The notes: generated by a model from the sequence alone, not told the origin. DNA of 64,000 nucleotides from Terrimonas ginsenosidimutans (GCF_022012415.1 NZ_JAKLTR010000011.1:1-64000); one strand, 5' to 3'; counted from the first letter of the stretch, positions 34,178 through 44,389 are shown. Numbers and translations: made by a program.

Positions 34178-36319
34178 ATGAATTTTCTGAGAAAATCCGT
34201 ACTCTTCGCGCTGTGTCTTTTTTGTTTCAGTTCCGGGACTTTTGCCCAGAAAAAAGACAAAAAACAGAATATTTCGGAAGAGGATATGAAGTTGCTGCAG
34301 GAGCATATGAAAGAGCTGGACAAGATGCCGAATGGGGCTGAGATCAAAAAGATGGCACAGGAGGCGCAAAAACGTATCGAAGAGGGACAAAAGAATGGAA
34401 TGATGGCAGCTTCCATGGCGCCTGAATTTCCAAAGCCTAATACAGCGGTTGTTACCGCTATTCCTAAAACAACGATGAATGCTGCTGAGTTAAAGGAATA
34501 TGTGGATGCGATCTATAAAAAGATCATTGAGAAGGCCAGTGATGGAGAGAAGAAAGAGATCGCAAAAATGACTGAGCGTTATAAGGACAAGGCAACCCTG
34601 CACCAATTATCTGTATACGGATGGTATTTCGCAAAGTCACCCATGGAAGCGATGGCGTTGATGGCACAGGCATGCTTAAAGGACATGAGCGACGGCCTGA
34701 TGCTGAATAACCTAAGCGCATTACTGATCATTGGGGGAGCTCCGGAAAAAGCGGTTCCCATCCTTCGTTATCTCGTCACCAAACATCCGGAAGATCCACT
34801 TGTTGCCAATAATATGGGCCAGGCCTACGCTGCCCTGGGAATAAAAGATACTGCAAAGGTGCACCTGGCACGGGCAGCCAGAGTTTCCAAACATCCTCAG
34901 GCAAACAACACTCTTGCGCAGATCGCAAAAGCTGAAGGGAACACCGCCAAAGCAGCTGAATATGCCGCAGCTTCACTGGAAGGTGGTTATTCTGAAACGG
35001 CTATGGCGATCCTTGAAGAAACCGGCATGGCGGATAAATATAAAGGCTATACTGGAGAGCCGGAATTGCCCGACTACTTCAATGAATACAAGTTCAAGCT
35101 ACCCCGCGCACAAATGACCATTAAAGATGCTGAAGCGGTGATCGCAGAGAAAGCAAGTTTCCGGGACAAATTGGATGCAGAGCGTGAAAAACTGGGCCCT
35201 GTGAAAAGTGAATACGAGAAAGCAGGTACGCGCCAGTTGGAACAGATGATGAAAAGCATCATGAATGATCCGCGCAAAATGGCTTCCATAGCAACAGGCC
35301 GCACATTCGCGGCAATGACTGCCCGGACGATGCCCAAGCGTGTTGCCTACCTCAACCATATGCTGGATGATGAACAAACGAATCAACCAAAATATGAGCA
35401 GGAGCAAAAGCAACTCGCAGAGTCCTACCGGAAAAAAGAGGAAAGCATCCGGCAAAGTTATCTCGAGCGGATAAAGAAAATACCCTGTGGCGAAGGAAAC
35501 GGAAAAGGCTGTGTGGAGATAGATAAACTCCGGAAGGAAATGTGTGTAAAGATTGATGAGGCCACTAATGAATACCTGGCCGACCGTGGTACCAAAGAAA
35601 AAAATTATCGCGAAAAGAAACAACGCATTTATTTATACCTGTTCTATGAATATTCCCGTGCAGGATTTTTGTCTGCTCCTAACGAAGCAATGGGTAACGC
35701 GGCTTTTTATGGCGCGGCTGCGCAGTACGTAAGCAGGCTACGGGAACTGACTCCGCCGGAACCACTAACATCCTCCTGTATACCGATCGGTCATTCTCCG
35801 GATACAATGAGTTTAGCTGCTAAGTGGAATTTCAAATGCCCGGTGAATATCGATCTTCCTTTTATTGTTGGGAAGGTAAATGTGAACTGTGAATCGATCA
35901 CTATTAAAGGTGGTGAAGGCGCATTGTTCAGCTTCAGCCAGAACTTCAGAACAAAGCAATCTACGCTTAGCATCGGTATCGGCCTTGATCTCGAAGGTAA
36001 AAAAGGTGACCTGGGTTTTGTAGGAAATGTCAAACTAAAACTTAGTCAGACCTTCTATATCACACATGATGGTAAGACCGGTATCTATGATATGGGAATG
36101 AAATTCGGAGCAGGTCTTTCTGCAGGCTATACCGTTCCGCCGGCTTTGAGTAAGACGGGTGTGATGGACAATGGTTCGGCCAGTGGTGAAGTAGGCTGGC
36201 GTTTTGGTATCAATTCCGGGATGGAGCCAAGTATCGAGTTCAATGAAGGTCCGTTCAAAGGTGTCTTTACTCCGGCGCCTGTTCAGGTGAATCCAAACAT
36301 TGGGATCTATCCGAAATAG
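34178..36319 (+). CDS. Large exported TPR-containing protein, unknown function
   Basis: A 713-residue exported protein with signal peptide MNFLRKSVLFALCLFCFSSGTFA. A lysine/glutamate-rich helix follows (KKDKKQNISEEDMKLLQEHMKELDKMP). TPR-like repeats occupy about 130-270 (MSDGLMLNNLSALLIIGGAPEKAVPILRYLVTKHPEDPLVANNMGQAYAALG). A charged helical section at about 310-480 leads to a beta-rich C-terminal domain (about 540-713) with glycine-rich strands. I do not recognise the family. The ATG at 34178 is set by the signal peptide. A strong terminator follows. Confidence 0.8.
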   Translation: MNFLRKSVLFALCLFCFSSGTFAQKKDKKQNISEEDMKLLQEHMKELDKMPNGAEIKKMAQEAQKRIEEGQKNGMMAASMAPEFPKPNTAVVTAIPKTTMNAAELKEYVDAIYKKIIEKASDGEKKEIAKMTERYKDKATLHQLSVYGWYFAKSPMEAMALMAQACLKDMSDGLMLNNLSALLIIGGAPEKAVPILRYLVTKHPEDPLVANNMGQAYAALGIKDTAKVHLARAARVSKHPQANNTLAQIAKAEGNTAKAAEYAAASLEGGYSETAMAILEETGMADKYKGYTGEPELPDYFNEYKFKLPRAQMTIKDAEAVIAEKASFRDKLDAEREKLGPVKSEYEKAGTRQLEQMMKSIMNDPRKMASIATGRTFAAMTARTMPKRVAYLNHMLDDEQTNQPKYEQEQKQLAESYRKKEESIRQSYLERIKKIPCGEGNGKGCVEIDKLRKEMCVKIDEATNEYLADRGTKEKNYREKKQRIYLYLFYEYSRAGFLSAPNEAMGNAAFYGAAAQYVSRLRELTPPEPLTSSCIPIGHSPDTMSLAAKWNFKCPVNIDLPFIVGKVNVNCESITIKGGEGALFSFSQNFRTKQSTLSIGIGLDLEGKKGDLGFVGNVKLKLSQTFYITHDGKTGIYDMGMKFGAGLSAGYTVPPALSKTGVMDNGSASGEVGWRFGINSGMEPSIEFNEGPFKGVFTPAPVQVNPNIGIYPK

Positions 36320-36347
36320 TTTTTTGGTTCTAAGGTTTAAGGTAGAC

Positions 36348-36378
36348 AGAGTTGCCCCGTAAGGCAACTCTTTTTTTT
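36348..36378 (+). terminator. Rho-independent terminator after the TPR protein
   Basis: AGAGTTGCC pairs with GGCAACTCT around a six-base loop, followed by a run of T. It lies 29 bases after the stop codon. Confidence 0.92.
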
Positions 36379-36463
36379 ACCGGGGAGATAGAAGGAGGGC
36401 AAAGAAAATTAGTTTACAAAAGATAAATGCTGCGCAATAGCGCTCGCTATTCTGGTGTGGCAA

Positions 36464-37627
36464 TTACAACAGGCGCTGCAGTTTTAGTTCTACATCACGA
36501 TGTTCTCCATTCGCAGAGATCGTGATCACGATCGTCTTTCCTTCCTGTTGCAGCAATTTATTGATCCTGTCAAGATCACTGCCTTTATATCCATCTACAG
36601 AATAGATCGCCTGTTCCTCTTTAAATCCTTTTTCAGCAGCTGGGCTTCCTTCCACAACACTGGCGACGAATACTTTTCCATTGATCTTTTTAAAGCGCAA
36701 TCCGGCCATCGGAAATTCAAATGCAGCTGCATGAAGCTGGTTTGGTTTCAGGTAAATGACTTTCTCTCTGTAGTCCAGTACAACATTGAAACGGCTGATG
36801 ATCTTGTTGCCGAGTATGCCAAGATATCCTTTATAGGAACTTACGCCCTGCTGATCGGAAGAGAGGCTGATTGGTAATGAAGTAAACCTGAACTCACCTA
36901 ATTGTATTGATTCGATCGCTGTTTCTTCCAGCAGATTTTCTTTGGAAAGATCCCGGCTTTTGGATATGATCGATTTTCCGATCGCATCAGCGGAAAGATT
37001 GTCTTTTTTGAAAGGCGAGTTGACCAGCAATGTTAATGCCGCGCCACTGTCAAAAAACACAGATCCTTCCAATTTTTTTCCACCGGACAGGGTGATGGAG
37101 AGGGGAAGCTGTGGTATGGTGATGCTGTTCCCAAACGTGAATGGCAGTTTGCTGTATCCATTCAATGCATCCGGAAGTTTCGTATCGAAGATCAGGTCTT
37201 TCTTGTCATAATCGATCGATGTGAAATAGTTCTTTAGAAGATCATAGCCAATAATACCAAAGAAATCTTCGCCGTTTCGTTCGCGCAATGCCTGGAGATT
37301 AACGACCACACATTGCGTGAGATTAACTGTTTCATCTTTCGCAAGCAGAATATGCTGACCATAAATTACGGGTAATGACACAGGCCCACTTGCGCCAATA
37401 CTGGTCTGACGCCCTTCTGCTTTCATTTGCAGTGCCTGTGCAGCTGTAGAATCGATTACGGTAGTAGACGCACCAGTGTCAAAAACGAAAGGTATTTTGT
37501 TTTTACCGTTGAGATTAAAATCTGCAATGATCAACCCGTTCTTGAAGCGGAAAGGGATGCGAATGGCGGCGAATGCCAGTTGCTGTGATAAGCAGATAAT
37601 GGCCAGGAAAATAAGTCGGTTACGCAT
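36464..37627 (-). CDS. Exported retropepsin-like aspartyl protease with PDZ domain
   Basis: A 387-residue exported protein with signal peptide FLAIICLSQQLAFAA. Two aspartyl-protease lobes are seen: IPFVFDTGASTTVID (Asp 50) and a second VFFDSGAALTLLVN (about Asp 192). A C-terminal PDZ-like domain (about 300-387) has FVASVVEGSPAAEKGFKEEQAIYSVDG. The gag-polyprotein-like aspartyl protease family in bacteria is usually single-lobed, so this is a tandem or pseudo-dimer form. Substrate unknown. It shares its lobe pattern with the protease at 54082. It is convergent with the TPR gene. Confidence 0.88.
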   Translation of the reverse strand: MRNRLIFLAIICLSQQLAFAAIRIPFRFKNGLIIADFNLNGKNKIPFVFDTGASTTVIDSTAAQALQMKAEGRQTSIGASGPVSLPVIYGQHILLAKDETVNLTQCVVVNLQALRERNGEDFFGIIGYDLLKNYFTSIDYDKKDLIFDTKLPDALNGYSKLPFTFGNSITIPQLPLSITLSGGKKLEGSVFFDSGAALTLLVNSPFKKDNLSADAIGKSIISKSRDLSKENLLEETAIESIQLGEFRFTSLPISLSSDQQGVSSYKGYLGILGNKIISRFNVVLDYREKVIYLKPNQLHAAAFEFPMAGLRFKKINGKVFVASVVEGSPAAEKGFKEEQAIYSVDGYKGSDLDRINKLLQQEGKTIVITISANGEHRDVELKLQRLL

Positions 37628-37889
37628 GCGATAAAGATATGACTTGCGTATGCATATTCATGACCATTCTTCAAAATGTTGAGGCCGGCTGGGGTAAGGT
37701 TCCCGCAGGTTTCGCAGATCAATGCGCAAATCCGCAGGAATCTTACCGCAGTTGATCTTAGCCTGACGGCGATGGAGGACAACTGTCCGCTCCGCAAATG
37801 CCCCACTCTTTAGTCGCGTATCCACCCTTCCCATCAGAAACATTATACAGATATTTGAATATAAAAATCAACTTCAAAAAACGACTTCC

Positions 37890-38459
37890 ATGCGAAAATT
37901 AAAACTACAGGTTCAAACAACCATCGATGGTTTTGTGGCTGGCCCTGACGGACAATTAGATTGGATCTGGCTCCCCAATGCCGAAAAAGACCCATCCGCC
38001 TTTCTGAAAGTAATTGAACTTGCAGACACCTGCGATACCATCCTGCTTGGCCGCAAGATGACACCGGAGTTTGTCAAACACTGGGAGAACGTTGTCGATA
38101 ACCTGCCGGATAGTCCTGAGCAACCATTAGCTCAGTTAATGGTGGATCACCGGAAGATCGTTTTCAGCAAAACGCAAACAGAGATCAAAGGTCGGAATGT
38201 TGAAGTGGAGAACGGCGACCTTGTAACCGCTGTGAACGCGCTGAAAGATCAGCCAGGCAAAGATATCATGGTATATGGAGGCGCAGATTTTGTTAGTTCA
38301 CTGATCAGCGCAGACCTGGTGGATGAATATTACATTATTATAAATCCTGTAGCAATTGGGGAAGGGCTTTCCATTTTTAAAGAAAGGAAAGTATTACAGC
38401 TGGAGAGTTCGGTGGCGTATAAGAATGGGAAAGTGCTGAATAAATATTTGCGGGGATAA
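37890..38459 (+). CDS. Dihydrofolate reductase-like (RibD C-terminal) family protein
   Basis: A 189-residue protein. MRKLKLQVQTTIDGFVAGPDGQLDW is the RibD_C/DHFR-like opening, DTILLGRKMTPEF supplies the second block and KDIMVYGGADFVSSLISADLVDEYYIIINPVAIGEG is the signature near the C-terminus. These proteins reduce a pteridine- or pyrimidine-like substrate with NADPH; this subgroup's substrate is unknown. It stands alone, 262 bases after the divergent protease gene. Confidence 0.93.
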   Translation: MRKLKLQVQTTIDGFVAGPDGQLDWIWLPNAEKDPSAFLKVIELADTCDTILLGRKMTPEFVKHWENVVDNLPDSPEQPLAQLMVDHRKIVFSKTQTEIKGRNVEVENGDLVTAVNALKDQPGKDIMVYGGADFVSSLISADLVDEYYIIINPVAIGEGLSIFKERKVLQLESSVAYKNGKVLNKYLRG

Positions 38460-38565
38460 AATAAAGAACGGTTTTCGCACAGTTCTTTGATCAATGATGA
38501 CCAGGCAAGTGCATTTACTGCGTGGTCCGCATTGATCAAAGCAAGATGAGATGCAAAGAGAAAGT

Positions 38566-39003
38566 TTATTCCGGATCTCCCGAATAGAAATAAGGGATGA
38601 TGAATGTCCAGATCAAAATAGCCAGAGATCCAACCCATGGCAGATGGAGATTCCATGGAACAAAAGGAGCTCCCATCCAGTACACCCATATTATAAACGC
38701 AATGGAAGATACGAACACTGGAAATTTCTGATACGGCAGATCCTTGTCCTTGTCTTTTGTACCCCAGACCCGGATCAGGATCAGCAGGATGAGACATAAC
38801 GCAGCCCATACAGCCTGTAATTTGTCATATTCTTTCGGGATAAATCCTGATCCGATCATGTAAAAGCCGATCATCTCTCCCGGGATCATTTTTAATAAAC
38901 GTTCGAGATACTCTTTGAATCCATTTTCATTGTCATCCTGTGCTGATAATGTCACCTGTGGTTGCTTTGGTGACCGGTTGATAATGCGGAAAACTCCTGG
39001 CAT
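38566..39003 (-). CDS. Membrane protein of unknown function
   Basis: A 145-residue protein. After a polar N-terminus (MPGVFRIINRSPKQPQVTLS) come three membrane segments: GFYMIGSGF region, LQAVWAALCLILLILIRVWG and FVSSIAFIIWVYWMGAPF, ending in WVGSLAILIWTFIIPYFYSG. No family recognised. The ATG at 39003 is taken in preference to one 20 codons upstream (39063). It lies between the RibD-like gene (convergent) and a two-component system. Confidence 0.65.
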   Translation of the reverse strand: MPGVFRIINRSPKQPQVTLSAQDDNENGFKEYLERLLKMIPGEMIGFYMIGSGFIPKEYDKLQAVWAALCLILLILIRVWGTKDKDKDLPYQKFPVFVSSIAFIIWVYWMGAPFVPWNLHLPWVGSLAILIWTFIIPYFYSGDPE

Positions 39004-39214
39004 GGTGGTAAGTTTAGTGATGGAAAATTTTGCATTGGCAGAGGGGCCAATCAAGCAGTTCAATAAATATTATCTAAAAATTCTGATTATCAATGGGTAT
39101 ACAGCGAAAAGAACATTCTTAAGAGGTCTGTTTGATAATACTTGACCTGACATGAATATTCGTCGAATCCGGCGTGATCAAAAGAATCTGATATTTATGG
39201 AGCGTCATTATTCT

Positions 39215-39958
39215 CTACTCGCCCAGGACAGCCAATACCTCTGCTTTTTTTCTTCTCGAAACCTGGAAGGTCATTCCTCCCGCCACATGGATCAGGCAGG
39301 GCCATGTCTTTGAGTAAGACTCAACATACTTCACATTCAGCAGGATCCCCCGGCTGATACGGCAAAATTTCCGTCGAGCGGGCCATAGCTCCTGAAGTTC
39401 ACTCAACGATTTTGGCACTGTAAAGCATCTGCCATCAGCAAGGACGACCTTGCAATAACGCCGGTTCGCTTCAGCATACACCACGTCTTCAGGATGGACG
39501 ATCAGGACCTGTGAATGCAGGTGCACGGTCAACGAACCTTCTGTAAAAACAGATTCACCTGTTTCCCTGACAGAAGCCGGAACGGTATGCAGTTTTTTCT
39601 TTGCACGTTCTACAGCCTGCTTAAGCTCCAGCACATCCACAGGTTTTAATAAGTAATCAACTGCCTCAGCCCGGATCGCTGGGATTGCATATTCGTCATG
39701 CCCCGTTACAAAGATCAGGGCGAATGAACGATGCATTTCATCTTCGAGCAGATCAAAGCCTGATTCCTGGTTCATGCGGATGTCAAGAAAGACAATATCG
39801 GGATGCTCTGTACTGATCAGATCACGGGCAGACTCAATAGTGCCGGCCGTTCCGATCAACTCCAGTTCTGGCGTGTATAACTGAAGCAAGCGGCTGAGTA
39901 CCGCGCGGCCGGAATGTTCATCATCAACGATCAGTGCTTTGTATTTATGCATCTGCAT
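39215..39958 (-). CDS. LytTR-family response regulator
   Basis: A 247-residue regulator. The receiver domain has VDDE, phospho-acceptor Asp 59 in IVFLDIRMNQESG, and VDYLLKPVDV. The LytTR domain (about 140-247) includes EDVVYAEANRRYCKVVLADGR and KFCRISRGILLNVKYVESYS. The start overlaps the histidine kinase gene by 14 bases (or 8 from the second Met, 39952), so the two proteins are translationally coupled. It is the output protein for the propeller kinase. Confidence 0.95.
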   Translation of the reverse strand: MQMHKYKALIVDDEHSGRAVLSRLLQLYTPELELIGTAGTIESARDLISTEHPDIVFLDIRMNQESGFDLLEDEMHRSFALIFVTGHDEYAIPAIRAEAVDYLLKPVDVLELKQAVERAKKKLHTVPASVRETGESVFTEGSLTVHLHSQVLIVHPEDVVYAEANRRYCKVVLADGRCFTVPKSLSELQELWPARRKFCRISRGILLNVKYVESYSKTWPCLIHVAGGMTFQVSRRKKAEVLAVLGE

Positions 39959-42869
39959 TCAGGTTGTCAGGTATGGAAATAGTTACAGTAGTGCCGGATA
40001 CAATTTCATTGGATGATGATTGTATCAGCAATGAAAATTTATCCGTGTTATAGATCTTGTTCAATGCTGCGATCCGTTCTGCATTGATCACGGATGACGC
40101 CGATTCATGGCCGGGTTTCGATGGGAGCTTGCTGATATTTTTCCTTTTGCCGGCACCATTGTCTTTAATGCTGAAGGATATTGTTCCTGCTGTCGATTGA
40201 TGAGTGATATGCAACGAGATCTTTCCCTGCGCGCCATTATCTTCAATGCCATGTACGATGGCATTTTCAATGGCGGGCTGCAGGAGCATCACCGGCAGGT
40301 ATATTCTTGCCGTATTCAATGATGGATCTGCCTGGATCGTATAATCAAATTTATCCGGAAAGCGAAGCTGTTCCAACCCTACATACAGCCTTAAAGTTTC
40401 CAGTTCGTCTGATAAGGAAACAAGTGGACTGCGGGACTGCGTCAGTACACGCCGGATCAGTTTGCTGAATTGTGTGAGATAATGATAGGCTTCCTGTTCC
40501 TTGTGTTCGAGTATAAATAACTGGATGCTGTTGATCGCGTTGAAAACAAAATGCGGGTTCATCTGTGCCTGTAATGCCTGTAGCCGGATGGAGAGCAGTT
40601 CATTTTCCATTTTACGTTTCAGCTGTTCCCTTTGCCGCACGCGGCGGGTGATAAGCCAGGTGATTGCAGCCAGCGTGGAAATGATCGTTATCAATACCAG
40701 CGTAATGAACCATGCTGCCTGCCAGAAAGGAGGAGCAATACGGAAGGACTGTGTGAAGACGTTTGAAACGGCGCCATCATTGCGGGTAGCCCAAACCATA
40801 AGATCGTATTTCCCGGGACGCAGATTTCCTAATTGCAAATGCTGACCATTAATGAGGCCGGAATCAGCTTGCGGGCCTTTGAGGATATAATGGAGCGTGG
40901 CGGGCTGTGAGCGAAAGGAGGCGATATCAAACGTCCAGCTCAATGCTCCTGTTTTATAGTCAAATGTAATGGATGAAGAAGTGTCCTTTATCGAAAGCAT
41001 TTTATCGCCGGCATTCCATGATTGGAGATATAAGGGGAAGCCGGTTTCTTTTTTTCCGTCGATGTTTATGGGCATACTGATCACACCCATGGTTGTGGCT
41101 AAATACATCCGGTCGTGCCGTTTTGCAAAGGAATAAACCGTATGATCGGTAACAGACCGGGCAGTAATGCCGGATCTGGTCAGCAGGTCATTTTCTTTAT
41201 AAGCCCAAACGCCTTCATTTGACGAGATCCAGATCTCACCGGGGATGCTTTCGGTACCTGCATAGTACATCTGCCCGGGAGAGGAGGGAATGACCGTTCT
41301 CAAACTGTCCCGTTGGAAAATGCATAAACCTTTATGCTGTATCAGTGCAAACGTACTGCCTTTAGACGTGCTGATAAATTGGACCACACGACCATTATCG
41401 CCCGGAATTTTTTTCATGGATGGGTTATGCGGATCCCTCGCAAAGTATGCGCTGGTCCGGCTGGCGGCTAAAAAGCTGCTGCTATCGGTTTTTAGCAAAT
41501 GATAGATCAGCTCTGGCGCCCGTGGTAACGATGTTTTCCTTCCATTGCTATACAGGAACGAACTGCTTGGTAAAAACGCGAGCAAGGTACTGTCGTCCCA
41601 AAGCATTGCGGCTGTAAATATTTCCGGCCCCATCATTTTTTTTTGCGGTCGGACTTTAAAATGGCTTTGTTCAATGAGGGAAGTATGGTTAAAAAAGAGC
41701 CTTGAGTGTTTTGTTTCGAGATATGCCACCAGCGCTTCCGGTTCATTGAATTTTCTCGGGTGGATGTGTGTGACCAGTCCGCGATCGCCGATCAGCATCG
41801 TTGGTTTTCCATGCGCTGCTGCGAGAATTCCATCTGCAGAAACGTAAAGTGATTTGTAGGGAGTGGGATCCTGTGCGTCATACGTGTGCTGTAACAGGAA
41901 GGTTCCGCTGCTGAAGAGTACGCCACGTTCAAGTGAGGTCATCCAGATACCGCCTTCACGGTCTACACAAATGTCGGAAACCGAAATGCCGGTCAGTCCT
42001 GTAACAGGATCCTTCAATGACGGATCATCAAAATAGAAATAACCGTGTTTATATAAGCCGACCCACAATCCATTTTTTTTATCCGCTCTTAACGCAATGA
42101 TAGGTGACGGGAGGTCCATCTTTTTTATCCGGCCATCATTGAAGATCAGGAGCAAAGTGCGGCTGAAGGTTACAGCGTGGAGATCTTTCCATTTCGTTGT
42201 CAGGATCCGGTACTGATCAATTGCGTCAGGCCATTTTTTGATATGGACGTTTGGTGCTTTCGATCCGGGAAAGCAAATTTCCAATGGTTTAACGGGGTTT
42301 TCAAATTGTTCGGGATGGTTATTAAAATGCCGGTTAACAGGCAGCAAAAAATCTTTCAGGGTGATCACAGGAAACGCATCCGATAGTGGAGGCTCTATTA
42401 CTTCAGCGTTGGAATAATCGGTAGAGATCCGGTAAGTGGCGGCGGAACTCTGGATGAACAGGTGTTGATCTATTTCCAGCATGTGATATATGATCTCCCT
42501 GTTTTGAAGAAGCCTTCCATTTTTACTGAAAGGTAATTCGATGGCCGTATCCTGTTGAACGAAAAATACTTTTCTGTATATAGTTGCAAAAATGATCGTG
42601 CCGTCACTGGTTTCGCAAACACTCATTACAGCTGTATGATTAGCCGATGCGTCGGCGCGGATCGGTGTTGTGCTGCCTTGCTGATGGCGGTAGAGCCCGA
42701 ATTCTGTTGCAAACCAGAGATAGCCTTTTTTATCCTGGATCACTTTATATACTTCCTGAGTGGGAAGGTTTAGGTCCCTGATACTAGCGGAAAATGAAAA
42801 TTCCTGGGAGGAGGAGCGGTTTGTAAAAAATACCAGGGTAGCAATCAGTAGAGGCAGTGGTCGTTTCAT
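39945..42869 (-). CDS. Two-component-propeller sensor histidine kinase (LytS-type)
   Basis: A 974-residue membrane kinase. Signal peptide MKRPLPLLIATLVFFTNRSSS is followed by a periplasmic beta-propeller of about 600 residues; the repeat LPTQEVYKVIQDKKGYLWFATEFGLYRHQQG is diagnostic. A Y_Y_Y domain (about 640-705; ATLHYILKGPQAD) precedes one membrane segment (about 715-737). The His_kinase domain has QMNPHFVFNAINSIQLF (His about 771) and LLQPAIENAIVHGIED. Unlike hybrid two-component systems of glycan loci, there is no fused receiver or DNA-binding domain; the regulator is separate. The start at 42869 is set by the signal peptide. It is divergent from the T9SS cargo gene at 43034. Confidence 0.93.
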   Translation of the reverse strand: MKRPLPLLIATLVFFTNRSSSQEFSFSASIRDLNLPTQEVYKVIQDKKGYLWFATEFGLYRHQQGSTTPIRADASANHTAVMSVCETSDGTIIFATIYRKVFFVQQDTAIELPFSKNGRLLQNREIIYHMLEIDQHLFIQSSAATYRISTDYSNAEVIEPPLSDAFPVITLKDFLLPVNRHFNNHPEQFENPVKPLEICFPGSKAPNVHIKKWPDAIDQYRILTTKWKDLHAVTFSRTLLLIFNDGRIKKMDLPSPIIALRADKKNGLWVGLYKHGYFYFDDPSLKDPVTGLTGISVSDICVDREGGIWMTSLERGVLFSSGTFLLQHTYDAQDPTPYKSLYVSADGILAAAHGKPTMLIGDRGLVTHIHPRKFNEPEALVAYLETKHSRLFFNHTSLIEQSHFKVRPQKKMMGPEIFTAAMLWDDSTLLAFLPSSSFLYSNGRKTSLPRAPELIYHLLKTDSSSFLAASRTSAYFARDPHNPSMKKIPGDNGRVVQFISTSKGSTFALIQHKGLCIFQRDSLRTVIPSSPGQMYYAGTESIPGEIWISSNEGVWAYKENDLLTRSGITARSVTDHTVYSFAKRHDRMYLATTMGVISMPINIDGKKETGFPLYLQSWNAGDKMLSIKDTSSSITFDYKTGALSWTFDIASFRSQPATLHYILKGPQADSGLINGQHLQLGNLRPGKYDLMVWATRNDGAVSNVFTQSFRIAPPFWQAAWFITLVLITIISTLAAITWLITRRVRQREQLKRKMENELLSIRLQALQAQMNPHFVFNAINSIQLFILEHKEQEAYHYLTQFSKLIRRVLTQSRSPLVSLSDELETLRLYVGLEQLRFPDKFDYTIQADPSLNTARIYLPVMLLQPAIENAIVHGIEDNGAQGKISLHITHQSTAGTISFSIKDNGAGKRKNISKLPSKPGHESASSVINAERIAALNKIYNTDKFSLLIQSSSNEIVSGTTVTISIPDNLNADA

Positions 42870-43033
42870 TACGCTCAAAGCTATGTATATCAAATGAAAG
42901 ATGCAGAACAGATATCCGGTCGCCTGGACCTTTGAATAGCCGGTCAAACTGCGCCTTTTACGTTCCCAGCGGTCGCTCATTCTTCTGTGCCCTTGATAGA
43001 TTTGCTTTGCCTCTTTAATCCAAATCATGAAGC

Positions 43034-44359
43034 ATGCCACGCAAAACTATCGCCCGGATCTCCTGCATTTTTTTTATTGAATGTCTGATACTGTTTAAAG
43101 CGCACGCGCAAACAATCCTGCTCCAGGGGGATGTTTCTCTTATTGGCTTTAACGCTAACGCAACGCCGAAAAATTATGCATTTGTTGTATGGAAAACGGT
43201 CCAGATCGGTACAGTAATAAAGATCACCGACAACGCATTCAATGGACCGGGACTGACGTCCACCTCGACGAATGGCTACCGTAATTCGGAACAAACTGCT
43301 GTATGGACCGCCAATGCCGAGCTTGCTCCCGGGTCCGTGATCAGTATAAGCGGCAATACAGCTAATACAGGCACCGTACAGACCTATAACGCTAACGGTG
43401 CGACCACAACCACTATTCTGCTCGGCACTTCAACGGGAGATCAACTTTTTATTTTTCAGGGAAATACACCTGCATCAGGCGCTGCGGTCACTTTTACCGG
43501 GACGTTGTTATTTGGGATGGGCTATCAATCCACCAGCGGGGAGGCTGGGTGGCTTAGTTCAGGCGCAACAGCCAGCAATACCAGCTACCGTCCAACGGAT
43601 CTTAAGGATTCCAATCATGTTTATGTGCTGGGAAATGCCAATGGCGGACAATACAATGGAGACAGAACAGGGATGACCATTGCACAATATCGTGCTGCCA
43701 TTGCAGATTATACAAAATGGACGCTTGCAACTGCTGGGACAGTTCCGCTAAGCAGTACATCGTTTGGAGTTGGCTCCGCACTTCCATTGAACCTGCTATC
43801 CTTTTCAGCAAGTTCGCAAAACGGCAAAGCGAAATTGCAATGGAAAACGGCAATGGAGGAGAACGTGAAGGGCTTTTATATAGAAACATCAGCAGATGCA
43901 TCACGGTTTGAAACGATCGGATTTGTGAATGCAAAGAACCAGCTCAATTATGAGCAGTTATATGCTTATGAATTCACGCTGCCGGTCGCACAGCAGGTAT
44001 CCTTTTGCAGATTGAGAATGGTGGATATGGATGGAACAACGACCTATTCCAAAACTGTAAAGCTCGAGGCAGAGAGAAGTGCAGTTGCTGCTTTCGGTTT
44101 GTATCCGAATTATATTGAACGTGGACAAAGCGAGATCAATCTGAAGAGAATGCAACCGCTGCCCGCAGGAATAAAAGCGGTCAATGTAAAAGTGCTAAGC
44201 GGGGATGGCAGGGTCATTAAACAGCAAATGATCACAGATGCTTCAAGTAGTACTTCCTGGAAAATAAATACCGGGGTAACCGGGACGGGCAGATACCTGG
44301 TACAGATCAGTGATGCAAACGGAAAATGGACGGAATCGATCTCGTTCATGGTCCGGTAA
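43034..44359 (+). CDS. Exported protein with type IX secretion C-terminal domain
   Basis: A 441-residue secreted protein with signal peptide MPRKTIARISCIFFIECLILFKAHAQ. The N-terminal half (about 30-250) is beta-rich and repetitive in Thr/Ser/Asn/Gly (LLQGDVSLIGFNANATPKNY), resembling a lamin-tail-like surface domain. A Fn3-like segment follows from residue 255 (LLSFSASSQNGKAKLQW). The C-terminal 80 residues (FGLYPNYIERGQSEINLK, then VNVKVLSGDGRVIKQQ and GRYLVQISDANGKWTESISFMV) form a type A sorting domain for type IX secretion. Function unknown. It is divergent from the propeller kinase and may be under its control. Confidence 0.85.
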   Translation: MPRKTIARISCIFFIECLILFKAHAQTILLQGDVSLIGFNANATPKNYAFVVWKTVQIGTVIKITDNAFNGPGLTSTSTNGYRNSEQTAVWTANAELAPGSVISISGNTANTGTVQTYNANGATTTTILLGTSTGDQLFIFQGNTPASGAAVTFTGTLLFGMGYQSTSGEAGWLSSGATASNTSYRPTDLKDSNHVYVLGNANGGQYNGDRTGMTIAQYRAAIADYTKWTLATAGTVPLSSTSFGVGSALPLNLLSFSASSQNGKAKLQWKTAMEENVKGFYIETSADASRFETIGFVNAKNQLNYEQLYAYEFTLPVAQQVSFCRLRMVDMDGTTTYSKTVKLEAERSAVAAFGLYPNYIERGQSEINLKRMQPLPAGIKAVNVKVLSGDGRVIKQQMITDASSSTSWKINTGVTGTGRYLVQISDANGKWTESISFMVR

Positions 44360-44389
44360 TACTGATATGCAACTGGATTTTATTCTTTA

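Noticed and set aside
35099-35623. Minus-strand open frame in the TPR protein gene
   Set aside because: Shadow of the charged helical region; hydrophobic runs arise from antisense Lys/Glu codons.
42870-43040. Longer start for the propeller kinase overlapping the T9SS cargo gene
   Set aside because: The signal peptide begins at 42869, and the longer form would run into the divergent gene's start.
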